From: Parvularcula sp963922235
GTDB lineage: Bacteria; Pseudomonadota; Alphaproteobacteria; Caulobacterales; Parvularculaceae
Assembly: GCA_963922235.1 (NCBI GenBank)
Contig: CAWUIJ010000001.1
Location: 1-54,456 of the forward strand
Reading direction: 5' to 3'
Length of the DNA: 54,456 bases
Below the pieces are notes generated by a model. That model saw only the letters and a program-made list of their open reading frames with translations, had not been told where the DNA came from and ran no database searches. Each line of letters starts with the position of its first letter. Positions within the stretch are counted from its first letter, which is position 1. A program made the position numbers and the translations under genes. Shown one piece after another: positions 42,421 to 51,406 of this stretch.

Positions 42421-44292
42421 ATGGGGTTGCGCGGCGAAAAATGGCGCAAGGTCTTCTCACGGCGTTATACGCTGGCGCTTGTTCTTTTGGCGAGCGTTTG
42501 GAGCGTCGTGTCCATCGTTCAGCTCAAAACGATCACCGGTGAGCGAAGCCGCGCCTCGGTCATCGCCCTAGCGGCTGAGCAGGCGGCGCTGTCTCAGCGG
42601 ATCGCTTTTTTGGTTGCAGAGAACGACTTGAGCGAAACCGCTTGCGTGGAAGGGTCGCCCTGCGTCGAGTTGCAGACGACTGTCCGCCGAATGCGTGCCA
42701 ACCATGCGTTTTTGACGGGCAGCGGCGCTCCGCGCATTGTGCAGCAACACCTCGTTCCGCTCCGAGACATTTTCCAAGCGGGGGCGATGACTTTCGCTGA
42801 CGAGGTGGACGCGTTCCTCAACGCCGCATCAAGTCTTGCCGAGGGTGATCTCTCGAACGTCGAACTGAACGAAAGCCTCTTGCGGAAGCGCATCAAAGAT
42901 TCGGGTACGAACAGCCTTCTGCAAACGCACAGCTTGCTGGTCGAGGTCCTCGAAGCGGAAGCCAATCGAGCCATCCAAAGGGCGGCGACGATGACTGGCT
43001 TTGCGTGGTTGGTGTCGCTTGTTATACTTATACTGATTTCCCAACGGATTTTCCGTCCGATGGCCCAGCACCTTTTCAGAACCTTTGCCGATATGGAGCT
43101 GGCGCAGCAGGAGGCCGTGCAAGCCGCGGAGACGGCTGAACGCGCCAATCGCGTGCGCGGTGAGTTTCTCAAGACCGCATCGCATGAGCTCAAAACACCC
43201 CTGAACGCCATTATGGGTCTCGCAGAAGTGATCCGGCACGGAGAGGACAAGGCAGATCAACTCCTCTCAGAAATGTCTCACGCAAGCGATCATTTGCTCA
43301 GTATGCTCAACACCATGCTGGATTCGCATAAGCTTGATGAAGGCAAACTTCAGATCACGCAAAGTGAAGTGACCCTTGCTGATGAGCTTCAGGCTATCGC
43401 GGCCATCGCTGCCGACTTTACCGAGCGCAAGGGGCTTCGATTTGAGCCGTGCTTCAACGTGCCTTCGTCCATCCGCGCCAAGACAGATTCCCAGCGCTTG
43501 CGCCAGCTGTGTCTGAACCTGCTGGATAACGCTGCGCGCTTCACCGATGAGGGAGAGATCTGCTTTGGTGGTGAGCTCATCGAACAGGATGGACGTTCTG
43601 TTCTCAAGCTCACGGTTGAAGACACTGGGGTGGGTATTGAGGAGCATCGCCTCGACCATATCTTTGATCGTTACTCATCCGAGACATCTGTCGATACCGC
43701 AAAGAGTGGCGGGTTGGGTCTTGGACTTTCCTTCTCCAAAAGGATCGTCGAGATGTTGGACGGCACCATTGACCTCAAAACAGAGGTTGGTGAGGGCTCT
43801 GTCTTCACGCTGCAAATTCCGGTCGAAACGGTGTCGGATGCACCGTTGTCGGCTCATCGGCTTGATGCTCAATCGAAAAAGCGTGTCCTGATTGTTGATG
43901 ATAACATGCCGAACCGCATGGTGGCTGAGGCCATGGTCCAGCTTCTCGGCGGCGAAACGGAGATGGCAGAGGATGGCCAGTGTGCGGTGGAAAAAGCAGC
44001 TGCCCAGCATTTTGATCTGATTTTGATGGATATCTCGATGCCAGTGATGGACGGCATCACGGCGACCGAAACCATACGCAATGCTCCAGGTCCCAATCAA
44101 TTCACACCAATTGTTGCTGTCACGGCACACGTGGCACAAGAAGAAGTTCCAGACCTCATCAATCGCGGTTTCCAAGCCGTGATCCACAAACCCATGAGAA
44201 AAAATCTCATGGAGAGCATATTTGCAGAGTACACGAACGAAAACAATGCAACTCCCGACGGGGTGGCGCCTGTGATGGGAGAGGCTTCGTGA
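42421..44292 (+). CDS. Hybrid sensor histidine kinase with PilJ/NarX-like sensor region
   Basis: A 623-residue membrane kinase. There are two membrane helices (about residues 16-33 and 193-210) flanking a periplasmic part with AEQAALSQRIAFLVAE, which resembles the PilJ/NarX-type four-helix sensor. Then come HisKA (H255 in TASHELKTPLNAIMGL), HATPase (NLLDNAARF, DTGVGIEEHR, SGGLGLGLSFSK) and a C-terminal receiver domain (VLIVDDNMPNRM, D537 in LILMDISMP, VTAHVAQEE, HKPM). The frame opens at a TTG at 42355; ATG at 42421 is the natural start. The stop overlaps the start of the PstS-like gene by four bases, implying a functional link. Confidence 0.9.
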   Translation: MGLRGEKWRKVFSRRYTLALVLLASVWSVVSIVQLKTITGERSRASVIALAAEQAALSQRIAFLVAENDLSETACVEGSPCVELQTTVRRMRANHAFLTGSGAPRIVQQHLVPLRDIFQAGAMTFADEVDAFLNAASSLAEGDLSNVELNESLLRKRIKDSGTNSLLQTHSLLVEVLEAEANRAIQRAATMTGFAWLVSLVILILISQRIFRPMAQHLFRTFADMELAQQEAVQAAETAERANRVRGEFLKTASHELKTPLNAIMGLAEVIRHGEDKADQLLSEMSHASDHLLSMLNTMLDSHKLDEGKLQITQSEVTLADELQAIAAIAADFTERKGLRFEPCFNVPSSIRAKTDSQRLRQLCLNLLDNAARFTDEGEICFGGELIEQDGRSVLKLTVEDTGVGIEEHRLDHIFDRYSSETSVDTAKSGGLGLGLSFSKRIVEMLDGTIDLKTEVGEGSVFTLQIPVETVSDAPLSAHRLDAQSKKRVLIVDDNMPNRMVAEAMVQLLGGETEMAEDGQCAVEKAAAQHFDLILMDISMPVMDGITATETIRNAPGPNQFTPIVAVTAHVAQEEVPDLINRGFQAVIHKPMRKNLMESIFAEYTNENNATPDGVAPVMGEAS

Positions 44293-45266
44293 TTGGTGCC
44301 GTTTTCAGTTTGGTTCTGGCCATTGCGGCACCGACCGACTTACGGATTGCAGGATCCTCAACTGTGGCACCGCTGATCGCCGAAGTCAGCGAAATTGCGG
44401 ACCTTCGCGATGTGCGTGTGGCGCCAACGGGGACTGTGCGCGGCTTTGAAGAGCTTTGTGTGGAAGGCTCTGTTCAGGTCATCGGCGCTTCGCGGCGTTT
44501 GACGGCTCGCGAGGCTGAGGCATGCGCAGAGCACGACGTTGCTGAGCTCGTCGAGGTGATGATTGGTACGGACGGTATCGTGCTGGCTCATTCCTCACGC
44601 CGAGCTGTGCGAGGGCTCACCCTTCAACAGCTTTATCTCGCATCGGGAACTCTTGTTCCTGTGGATGACGAGTGTCGGCTCGAGCCCAACGCTTCGATGA
44701 CCTGGCGCGATGTGGACAACTCTCTTCCTGCTGATCGCATAAGGCTCTTCGGGCCGCCTGTGAGCTCTGGCACCAGGGACATGTTTATCAAGTTGGGTCT
44801 TGCGGCTGGGGCCCGTTCTATTCCGTGCCTTGCTTCCCTCGAGAAAGACGATCCATCTGCCTTTTGGGCAGCCATATCCCCCCGAAGCGACTTCGCTTGG
44901 ACGGATGCGGGCGAAAATGATGAGGCTGCCGCGATTGCTCTCACTTATGTCCATGACGCGGTCGGTATCTTTGGGATTCGCAGTTTTGAAGCCGCGTGCG
45001 GTCTCGATGCACTCCACCTTCAGGGGGTCGCACCGTCGCGGGACGCAGTATCGAGCGGTGAATATCCGTTGTCGCGCCCGTTGTTCATTTATTTGACGGC
45101 TGAGGCCCTCGAAAAGCCCGCCGCGAGGCTCCTGATTATGGAGCTGGAGAAGCGTCGACGTGAGCCGCTTCGGGTCAAAGTGCACCTGACCAAGACAGGT
45201 GAGACCCGTTTCGGACTGTTCCGAGACATCGACGATCTGCTGAAAGCCACCGCTTCAATCCTTTGA
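44289..45266 (+). CDS. PstS-like periplasmic phosphate/anion-binding protein
   Basis: A 325-residue protein with a short signal peptide (MIGAVFSLVLAIAA) and PstS-type motifs: LRIAGSSTVAPLIAEV at the mature N-terminus and PVSSGTRDMFIKLG for the anion pocket (residues about 155-168). It could bind phosphate or another oxyanion. No ABC permease or ATPase genes follow, so a transport role is unlikely. The GTG start overlaps the stop of the preceding kinase gene (GTGA), which points to a ligand-presenting partner of the kinase. Confidence 0.8.
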   Translation: MIGAVFSLVLAIAAPTDLRIAGSSTVAPLIAEVSEIADLRDVRVAPTGTVRGFEELCVEGSVQVIGASRRLTAREAEACAEHDVAELVEVMIGTDGIVLAHSSRRAVRGLTLQQLYLASGTLVPVDDECRLEPNASMTWRDVDNSLPADRIRLFGPPVSSGTRDMFIKLGLAAGARSIPCLASLEKDDPSAFWAAISPRSDFAWTDAGENDEAAAIALTYVHDAVGIFGIRSFEAACGLDALHLQGVAPSRDAVSSGEYPLSRPLFIYLTAEALEKPAARLLIMELEKRRREPLRVKVHLTKTGETRFGLFRDIDDLLKATASIL

Positions 45267-45332
45267 AGACGGCATATCTCCTTGTATTCAGGTTTCTGGC
45301 GCGGATGTTGCTCCTGCTTGCTTAGTCCTTCA

Positions 45333-45350
45333 AGACGAAGAGGTTCGTCT
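45333..45350 (+). other. Perfect hairpin upstream of rcdA
   Basis: AGACGAA-GAGG-TTCGTCT, a 7-bp stem with a tetraloop, lies 67 bases after the PstS-like gene and about 38 bases before the rcdA start. No T-run; it may be a weak terminator or a leader element. Confidence 0.4.
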
Positions 45351-45387
45351 CTCGAGGGGTTCGTGAGAGATGCTAGAGGGTCACGGC

Positions 45388-45906
45388 ATGATGAATGACG
45401 AGTTGCGAGTGCTGTCGGATGAGGCAGCCATCAAGAATGTCGGGCCCTTCGTTGCCTCGAAGGTTTTCAATAGCTTGTTTGCGGCGGGCATGGAGCTCGT
45501 TGAAGAAGCAGCGCTTTATCTTGACGAAGACGGCAAAAACGCAGCGCGCACTCTGCCACGTCGGGATGCGCTGAACTACGCCAGCGTCTCGATGCGGCTC
45601 ACCACACGTTTGATGCAGATTGCTTCCTGGCTCCTCGTTCTTCGCGCGGTCCGTGACGACGAGATGACCGAGAGTGAGGCGAGCCTCGAGAAATACCGGA
45701 TCGGTCAGCCTGAGAGCATCCATCTTTCGGATGAGGCTGCGTCGGGTTTGCCTGAACGCATGCTCAATCTCATCAATGAGACCGATACGCTCTACGCCCG
45801 CGTCGTGCGCATCGACCGTGAGCTGTTCACGGAAGAAACCACTCAGACCTTTGGGGATGATGCAGCGGGACAGCTTGCCGCTCTTCGTTCTGCGTTTCCT
45901 GGATAA
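45388..45906 (+). CDS. rcdA: DUF1465-family protein, RcdA-like
   Basis: A 172-residue helical protein whose core (FNSLFAAGMELVEEAALYL, YASVSMRLTTRLMQIASWLL) matches the DUF1465 family to which Caulobacter RcdA belongs. RcdA helps deliver some substrates, including CtrA through PopA, to the ClpXP protease in cell-cycle control. The start is uncertain: ATG at 45370, 45388 and 45391 are all in frame. I chose 45388 because AGAGGG lies seven bases upstream. Confidence 0.82.
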   Translation: MMNDELRVLSDEAAIKNVGPFVASKVFNSLFAAGMELVEEAALYLDEDGKNAARTLPRRDALNYASVSMRLTTRLMQIASWLLVLRAVRDDEMTESEASLEKYRIGQPESIHLSDEAASGLPERMLNLINETDTLYARVVRIDRELFTEETTQTFGDDAAGQLAALRSAFPG

Positions 45907-45996
45907 TCGGCACCTCGCGACGCATGGACGGCATGCCACGTGCCATGCTTAAGTCATTCCAAATGGCCACTTTCAGAAGGCTAGGAGGATGATCAT

Positions 45997-47184
45997 ATGA
46001 CTGATGCCCTTGAAACTTTTCGTGAGGAAACGCGCGCCTGGCTTGAGGAGAACTGCCCTCAAAGCATGCGCGGCGACTATTCGACCGAAGATGCCTGCTG
46101 GGGCGGCCGCAATTGGAAGTTTACGTCTGACGACCAAAAGCTCTGGCTGGACCGGATGGCTGAGAAGGGTTGGACCGTTCCAGCATGGCCGAAAGAGTAT
46201 GGCGGCGGCGGGCTTTCCAAAGAGGAAGTCAAAATCCTTAAGCAGGAAATGCAGCGCATCCGGGCGAAGCCGCCGCATGAGAACTTTGGCATCACAATGC
46301 TTGGGCCAGCCCTCCTGCATTTTGGCACCCATGAGCAGAAGCTGAAATTCCTTCCGCCCATCGCTCGCGGCGAGATCCGTTGGTGCCAGGGCTATTCAGA
46401 GCCAGGTTCCGGTTCCGACCTCGCCAGCCTGAAAACCAAGGCCGAGGACAAGGGCGACCACTGGCTGATCAATGGCCAGAAAGTCTGGACATCGTATGCG
46501 GATCACTGCGACTGGATCTTCTGCCTTGTGCGGACGGATGGTTCAGGTGTGAAGCACCATGGTATCAGCTTTATGCTGTTTGATATGGCATCTGAAGGGG
46601 TGTCGACGCGGCCGATCAAGTTGATCTCCGGCCGTTCGCCGTTTTGCGAGACCTTCCTTGATAATGTGAAGGTGCCGAAAGACGGTCTCGAAATCGTTGG
46701 TGAGAAGGATGAGGGCTGGAAAGTCGCGACATATCTTCTGACTCACGAGCGCGAAATGATCTCGAGCATGGGTATGTCTGGCACGCGCCTGATCGGTCAG
46801 ATTGCTGCTCAAGAGCTTGGTACGGACGAAAAAGGTCAAATTGCTGATGGTATGCTCCGTGCACGTGCTTCGGAGTGTGATGTCGATGGCTGGGCCTACG
46901 CCACGCTGCTGCAATCTGTGAAAGATAAGGCGAAACAAGGCGTCTCCCTTGGTGCAGCTTCGTCAATGCTCAAATATTACGGGACTGAGCTTAACAAGCG
47001 TCGTCTCGAGCTGATGATGGATATTGGCGGTTCGGACGAACTCGAGTGGGAGACAGACCGCAATGATGACGGTGAGCGTGCTCGCATGTGGCTCCGGACC
47101 CGCGCGAACTCGATTGAGGGCGGAACCTCTGAGGTGCAGCTGAACATCATCGCGAAGCGCATTTTGGAGCTTCCGAGCTCCTAG
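45997..47184 (+). CDS. Acyl-CoA dehydrogenase
   Basis: FAD-dependent dehydrogenation of an acyl-CoA, first step of beta-oxidation. The 395-residue protein has all family signatures: WCQGYSEPGSGSDLASLKTK, NGQKVWTSYADHCDW and the C-terminal SIEGGTSEVQLNIIAKRIL with the catalytic Glu in the IEGGT position. It starts with a strong GGAGG site 8 bases upstream. A strong terminator follows at once, so it is transcribed apart from the second dehydrogenase. Confidence 0.93.
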   Translation: MTDALETFREETRAWLEENCPQSMRGDYSTEDACWGGRNWKFTSDDQKLWLDRMAEKGWTVPAWPKEYGGGGLSKEEVKILKQEMQRIRAKPPHENFGITMLGPALLHFGTHEQKLKFLPPIARGEIRWCQGYSEPGSGSDLASLKTKAEDKGDHWLINGQKVWTSYADHCDWIFCLVRTDGSGVKHHGISFMLFDMASEGVSTRPIKLISGRSPFCETFLDNVKVPKDGLEIVGEKDEGWKVATYLLTHEREMISSMGMSGTRLIGQIAAQELGTDEKGQIADGMLRARASECDVDGWAYATLLQSVKDKAKQGVSLGAASSMLKYYGTELNKRRLELMMDIGGSDELEWETDRNDDGERARMWLRTRANSIEGGTSEVQLNIIAKRILELPSS

Positions 47185-47207
47185 AACTTTCCAAAACATG
47201 AGCGATA

Positions 47208-47231
47208 ACGCCCGCGTCAGCGGGCGTTTTT
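47208..47231 (+). terminator. Rho-independent terminator after the first acyl-CoA dehydrogenase
   Basis: A perfect 8-bp stem ACGCCCGC-GTCA-GCGGGCGT is followed by TTTTT (T227 to T231, the first T closing the stem), beginning 24 bases after the stop codon. Confidence 0.88.
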
Positions 47232-47387
47232 GCAAGCAATACCAGGACTATGGCGGGGCTGTGAGGGGCGTTGAGATCTGCTCACAACCCTTTCATGGAT
47301 CCACCGCTTTCCCTTGCCGGTTGGAGCTGGCAGGGTATCCATTAAAATGGCACAGCTAATGCCACAACGAGACCTAGAGGAGACGCA

Positions 47388-48527
47388 ATGGCGCTTGTAC
47401 TGAGTGAAGAGCAGCAAATGCTGCAGGAAACAGCCCGCAACTTTGCCGAGGAGAAGAGCCCCGTTTCGGAGTTGCGTCGGATCCGCGACGAGGACGTGGC
47501 CGAAGGCTTCGACCGTGACCTTTGGGCTCAAATGGCGGAGCTTGGCTTTGCAGGCATTCTGGTCCCTGAGGAATTTGGCGGCTCAGATTTTGGTTATGTC
47601 GGCGCAGGTATCGTTGCTCAAGAATTGGGCCGAACACTGACAGCGAGCCCCTATCTCGCGACAGCCATCATGGCCGCGACAGCGCTTACAAATCTTGGAA
47701 CGGATGATCAAAAGGCGAAACATTTGCCAAAGATCGCTGCCGGCGAGACGATCTTTGCTATTGCGAGCGACGAAGTACGTAAGCACACGCCCAACCACGT
47801 CTCGATGAAGGCGGAACGTTCAGGCAATGGCTTCAAACTTTCTGGCGAGAAGGCCTTTGTCGCCGAGGGCAATGCAGCGGATCAGCTGATCGTGGCAGCC
47901 CGGACGTCGGGAGATGATGACGCGTCGGAAGGCATCACGCTTTTCCTCGTTGATGCCAATGCAGCTGGTGTCACAAAAGACCGCATGCGGACCGTTGACG
48001 ATCGTTCGCACGCGCGGATCACCCTTGATAATGTCGAAGTCGATGGCGATGCCGTCATCGGTGAGGTCGACCAAGGCCTCGCTGGTCTTGAGATGATCCT
48101 CAGTGCGGGCCGTGCTGGTCTTGCTGCTGAAATGGCCGGCGCGTCAGAAGCGTCATTCGAGATGACGATTGATTATCTCAAGCAGCGCGAGCAATTCGGT
48201 CAGCGCATCGGTAGCTTCCAAGCCCTCCAACACCGTGCCGCACATCTCTATACGGAGATCGAAATCGCAAAGGCAGTCGCCCATCAGGCGCTCGACGAAC
48301 TCGATAGCAACGTGGCCGGAGCAACGACTGCTGTCAGTCTCGCCAAGGCCAAGATCGGTCAGGTGGCACGGCTCGCGACCAACGAGGCGGTCCAGATGCA
48401 CGGCGGCATCGGCATGACCGACGACTACGACGTTGGCTTTTTCATGAAACGCGTTCGTGTTGCCAACGAGATGTTCGGTGACAGTGACTTCCACAAGAAC
48501 CGGCTTGCGGCCGTTCTGCAGTACTAG
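47388..48527 (+). CDS. Acyl-CoA dehydrogenase-like protein lacking the catalytic Glu motif
   Basis: A 379-residue member of the acyl-CoA dehydrogenase fold (N-terminal helices, beta domain, C-terminal four-helix bundle with FEMTIDYLKQREQFGQRIGSFQ and VQMHGGIGMTDDYDVGFFMK). It lacks the EP-x-GSD motif of the beta domain (here ASDEVRKHTP) and, at the end, the EGT segment that carries the catalytic base; it reads VRVANEMFGDSDFHKNRLAA instead. Such proteins are known as partner subunits in heteromeric acyl-CoA dehydrogenases, for example in actinobacterial sterol side-chain oxidation, but the substrate is not indicated here. It lies 203 bases after the first dehydrogenase. Confidence 0.88.
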   Translation: MALVLSEEQQMLQETARNFAEEKSPVSELRRIRDEDVAEGFDRDLWAQMAELGFAGILVPEEFGGSDFGYVGAGIVAQELGRTLTASPYLATAIMAATALTNLGTDDQKAKHLPKIAAGETIFAIASDEVRKHTPNHVSMKAERSGNGFKLSGEKAFVAEGNAADQLIVAARTSGDDDASEGITLFLVDANAAGVTKDRMRTVDDRSHARITLDNVEVDGDAVIGEVDQGLAGLEMILSAGRAGLAAEMAGASEASFEMTIDYLKQREQFGQRIGSFQALQHRAAHLYTEIEIAKAVAHQALDELDSNVAGATTAVSLAKAKIGQVARLATNEAVQMHGGIGMTDDYDVGFFMKRVRVANEMFGDSDFHKNRLAAVLQY

Positions 48528-48536
48528 GAGAAAAAG

Positions 48537-49736
48537 ATGAGAGAAGCAGTTATCGTATCGGCGGCGCGGACGCCGATTGGTAAAGCGTATCGCGGTGCGT
48601 TCAATTCAACCGGTGCGGTTGCTCTTGCTGGCCACGCGGTCAAGTATGCTGTCGAGCGGGCAGGCGTTGCTCCTGACACGATCGACGATTGCGTCATTGG
48701 CCAGGCTCTGCAGTTCCGGACAGGCGGCATGAACCTTGGTCGCCAGGCTGCGCTTCGTGCGGGCCTTGGTTTCGATGTTCCGGGTACGACGCTTGATCGC
48801 CAGTGTGGTTCAGGCATGGCGGCCATCGCAACTGCCGCCAAGCAGATCATGGTCGACAACATGGAGACAGTGATCGCTGGTGGTGTGGAGTCGATTTCGA
48901 CCAACCAAACACCTGACGCGCAAACGGTGTTCCCAGACCCTTGGCTGATGGAAAACATCCCAGCGACGTATATGCCAATGATCGAAACGGCAGAGATCGT
49001 GGCTGAGCGTTATGGCGTGAGTCGCGACGCTCAAGACGAGTACGCTTACAAATCGCAAATGCGTACCCACGAGGCCCAGCAAGCGGGTCACTACAGTGCC
49101 GAAATCGTTCCTATGCCGAGCGTCATGCAGCAAAAGAACAAAGAAACCGGTGAGGTTTCTCAGGTCGAAGTGACGCTGGAAAAAGACGAAGGCAACCGTC
49201 CAGAGACAACGCTTGAAGGTCTTCAAGGGCTCAAGCCGGTCTATCAGAACGGTAGCGTGATCAAAGAAGGCAAGTACATCACAGCCGGCAACGCGAGTCA
49301 GTTGTCTGACGGTGCTGGTGCGGTTGTTGTGATGGAGGCCAAAGCTGCTGAGAAAGCGGGTCTTCAGCCTCTTGGCCGCTATGTCGGTTTTGCGGTTGCT
49401 GGTACGAACCCTGACGAAATGGGTATCGGTCCAGTCTTCGCTGTTCCGAGGCTTCTTGAGCGCAATGGCCTGACGATGGACGACGTTGGCCTTTGGGAGC
49501 TCAACGAAGCCTTCGCGTCTCAGGTCCTCTACTGCCGTGACAAGCTCGGTATTCCTGACGAGCGTCTCAACGTTGATGGCGGCGCGATCTCGATCGGTCA
49601 CCCTTACGGCATGTCAGGCGCACGCATGACGATGCACGCTCTGCACGCTGGTAAGCGTCTTGGCGCTAAATATGTCGTTGTCACGATGTGCGTTGGTGGC
49701 GGACAAGGCGCAGCAGGCCTTTTCGAAGTCTACTAA
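48537..49736 (+). CDS. Acetyl-CoA C-acyltransferase (thiolase)
   Basis: Thiolytic cleavage of 3-ketoacyl-CoA (or its reverse). The 399-residue protein has the acyl-binding Cys90 in LDRQCGSGM, the His355 motif GHPYGMSGAR and Cys385 in CVGGGQGAAGLFE. Nine bases separate it from the second dehydrogenase, so these two share a transcript and probably serve one acid-degradation route. The crotonase and hydroxyacyl-CoA dehydrogenase needed between them are not in the window. Confidence 0.94.
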   Translation: MREAVIVSAARTPIGKAYRGAFNSTGAVALAGHAVKYAVERAGVAPDTIDDCVIGQALQFRTGGMNLGRQAALRAGLGFDVPGTTLDRQCGSGMAAIATAAKQIMVDNMETVIAGGVESISTNQTPDAQTVFPDPWLMENIPATYMPMIETAEIVAERYGVSRDAQDEYAYKSQMRTHEAQQAGHYSAEIVPMPSVMQQKNKETGEVSQVEVTLEKDEGNRPETTLEGLQGLKPVYQNGSVIKEGKYITAGNASQLSDGAGAVVVMEAKAAEKAGLQPLGRYVGFAVAGTNPDEMGIGPVFAVPRLLERNGLTMDDVGLWELNEAFASQVLYCRDKLGIPDERLNVDGGAISIGHPYGMSGARMTMHALHAGKRLGAKYVVVTMCVGGGQGAAGLFEVY

Positions 49737-49753
49737 ACAAGTGGGTGTGCGGA

Positions 49754-50701
49754 TTAGGTTATACGACTGATCCGCACCACCTCTCCTTCAGAGGCGGGCG
49801 CTTTGCGACCCTCTTTGACGATCAAGCGTGCATCTTTCGGTAAGCCGCTGACATAGACGCCGTCTGCCGTTGCGGCGATGATCTGAACCGGTACGGTGAC
49901 GACCACGCCTGTCGTACCATCACCAGAGACCATCTGCACACTGAGACCGCGCCCGGGAACCATGATGAGGGCGCTTTGCGGGATCACTGTGGCTTCGATT
50001 TGCTGTGTGCGGACTTCGATTGTTGCCGTGTCGCCAGGCTTGATGCCGTCGAGATTCTCAGGGTGAAGCTCGAGAGTCCGAAGCTCTTCGTCCGTTTGGT
50101 TCTCGACAGGATGCACATAATGCACGCGGGCATGGCGATTTTCACCTGCGATCGAGACATCAGCGAAGTCGCCTGCGACGATGGTGTTGGCTTCATGGGG
50201 CCGCACTTGGGCACGCACGATCATTGATGAGGTATCAACGATTGAGGCGCAGGTGGACCCGCTTCGCAGCACGGATCCAGGAGCGCCATTCAAGGCGTTC
50301 ACTTGGCCATCAATCGGAGAGGTGAGGGCGACTGAGCTCGAGCTGCCGCTGTAGCGAAGCTCGCAAATGGTTTGGCCTGACACCACGCGTTCTCCGAGCC
50401 GAACGGGCACGCGCATCACGCGCGCATTGCCGTCCACACGAAGAGCGATTTCTCGCTCTGGGACAGCTTGGCCCGTGAGCTGGAGTGAGCGCTCGTGGGC
50501 TTCGCCAGCAATCATCGTAACTGCGACTGTGGGATAGTAGGTGGGACGCTCAACAACGGGTTTGGGCGGCTCAAAAAAGTCATCGATCTGGAAAGCCGTG
50601 ACGACTGTCAGCACAACCAAAGGTCCGAACGAGGCGATGCCCGAAAGCAAACCGTTCCAACGCGGCGCGATTCGTTCGTCCTGTTCAGTGGCCTCGGCCA
50701 T
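49754..50701 (-). CDS. HlyD/RND-type periplasmic adaptor protein
   Basis: A 315-residue membrane-fusion protein: one N-terminal membrane helix (about 20-40), a lipoyl-like half (IALRVDGNARVMRVPVRLGERV, VALTSPIDGQVNALNGAPGSV), a beta-barrel domain (MIVRAQVRPHEANTIVAGDF) and a membrane-proximal region. Such adaptors join an inner-membrane RND or ABC transporter to an outer-membrane channel. No transporter or TolC gene adjoins it, and the usual coiled-coil hairpin is very short or absent. ATG at 50701 is preferred over the GTG at 50710. It converges on the thiolase gene. Confidence 0.8.
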   Translation of the reverse strand: MAEATEQDERIAPRWNGLLSGIASFGPLVVLTVVTAFQIDDFFEPPKPVVERPTYYPTVAVTMIAGEAHERSLQLTGQAVPEREIALRVDGNARVMRVPVRLGERVVSGQTICELRYSGSSSSVALTSPIDGQVNALNGAPGSVLRSGSTCASIVDTSSMIVRAQVRPHEANTIVAGDFADVSIAGENRHARVHYVHPVENQTDEELRTLELHPENLDGIKPGDTATIEVRTQQIEATVIPQSALIMVPGRGLSVQMVSGDGTTGVVVTVPVQIIAATADGVYVSGLPKDARLIVKEGRKAPASEGEVVRISRIT

Positions 50702-50715
50702 GACCCTCACTCACC

Positions 50716-51204
50716 CTAAAGCGAGGCCAGATCCTCGCTTTGCTCCTGAGCGCCGGAGGCCGTCGTCTGCTCGACATCGGGCGCACGGTGCCAGATCAAG
50801 GTTTTACAAATAGGCCCTAAGCAACCCGAAACGGATAATATATCATTTGAAATAAGTTCTATACGAGCGCGATAGGTCCGGCCGTCTTCGGGGTTGTAGA
50901 TGCTCCCCTTCTGCCAACAGCCATCTTCCTTTGCTTTAAAGCCACTGAGGAGGCTCATACCGATAATGGGGCGGTTTCGGAGGGTGTGGTCACGATTGTT
51001 GGCATCGAGGACCTGGTCGTCGACCTCGGGGCTCAGCCACTGGACAAATCCGCAAGGCGTACCGTTGCCGCAATCTTCAATGGCCACGATCGAGCTGCGA
51101 TCGTCGGTGTACCATTGTCCGGCGACCTCGAGGTCAGCAGCCTGAGAGGCGGAGAATGCACAGAAAAAGAAAGTTGCGGTGCCGCCGATGCCCCAAGCAC
51201 GCAT
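50716..51204 (-). CDS. DUF2147-family periplasmic protein
   Basis: A 162-residue secreted protein with a signal peptide (about residues 1-22, SASQA before ADLEVAGQW). The mature part matches DUF2147: GQWYTDDRSSIVAIEDCGNG, PCGFVQWL, NNRDHTLRNRPIIGMSLL, IYNPEDGRTYRARIEL and GCLGPICKTLIWHR. It carries four cysteines likely in two disulfides. The family is beta-rich and of unknown function, often in lipid-related contexts. ATG at 51204 is preferred; an in-frame ATG at 51246 would lengthen the signal peptide n-region. It lies 14 bases upstream of the adaptor gene, so the two are probably one operon. Confidence 0.85.
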   Translation of the reverse strand: MRAWGIGGTATFFFCAFSASQAADLEVAGQWYTDDRSSIVAIEDCGNGTPCGFVQWLSPEVDDQVLDANNRDHTLRNRPIIGMSLLSGFKAKEDGCWQKGSIYNPEDGRTYRARIELISNDILSVSGCLGPICKTLIWHRAPDVEQTTASGAQEQSEDLASL

Positions 51205-51406
51205 AAGTCTCGTCCCAAATCCCTGTCGCTGTATTTTTGGCGTCACTTCGCCTGCGTCCGCAAGTCACATCTCAACGGATCCATCTCACTATTCCGTAAA
51301 GCATGATGAACGCATTGAACCGGCTGAGCGTTTGCTGGTGCTAAGGCTCTAGTCTTGCTAGGCGCCGCGCCCGGGACCAGGGCACTGGCCCAAAGGAGAG
51401 ACGATC

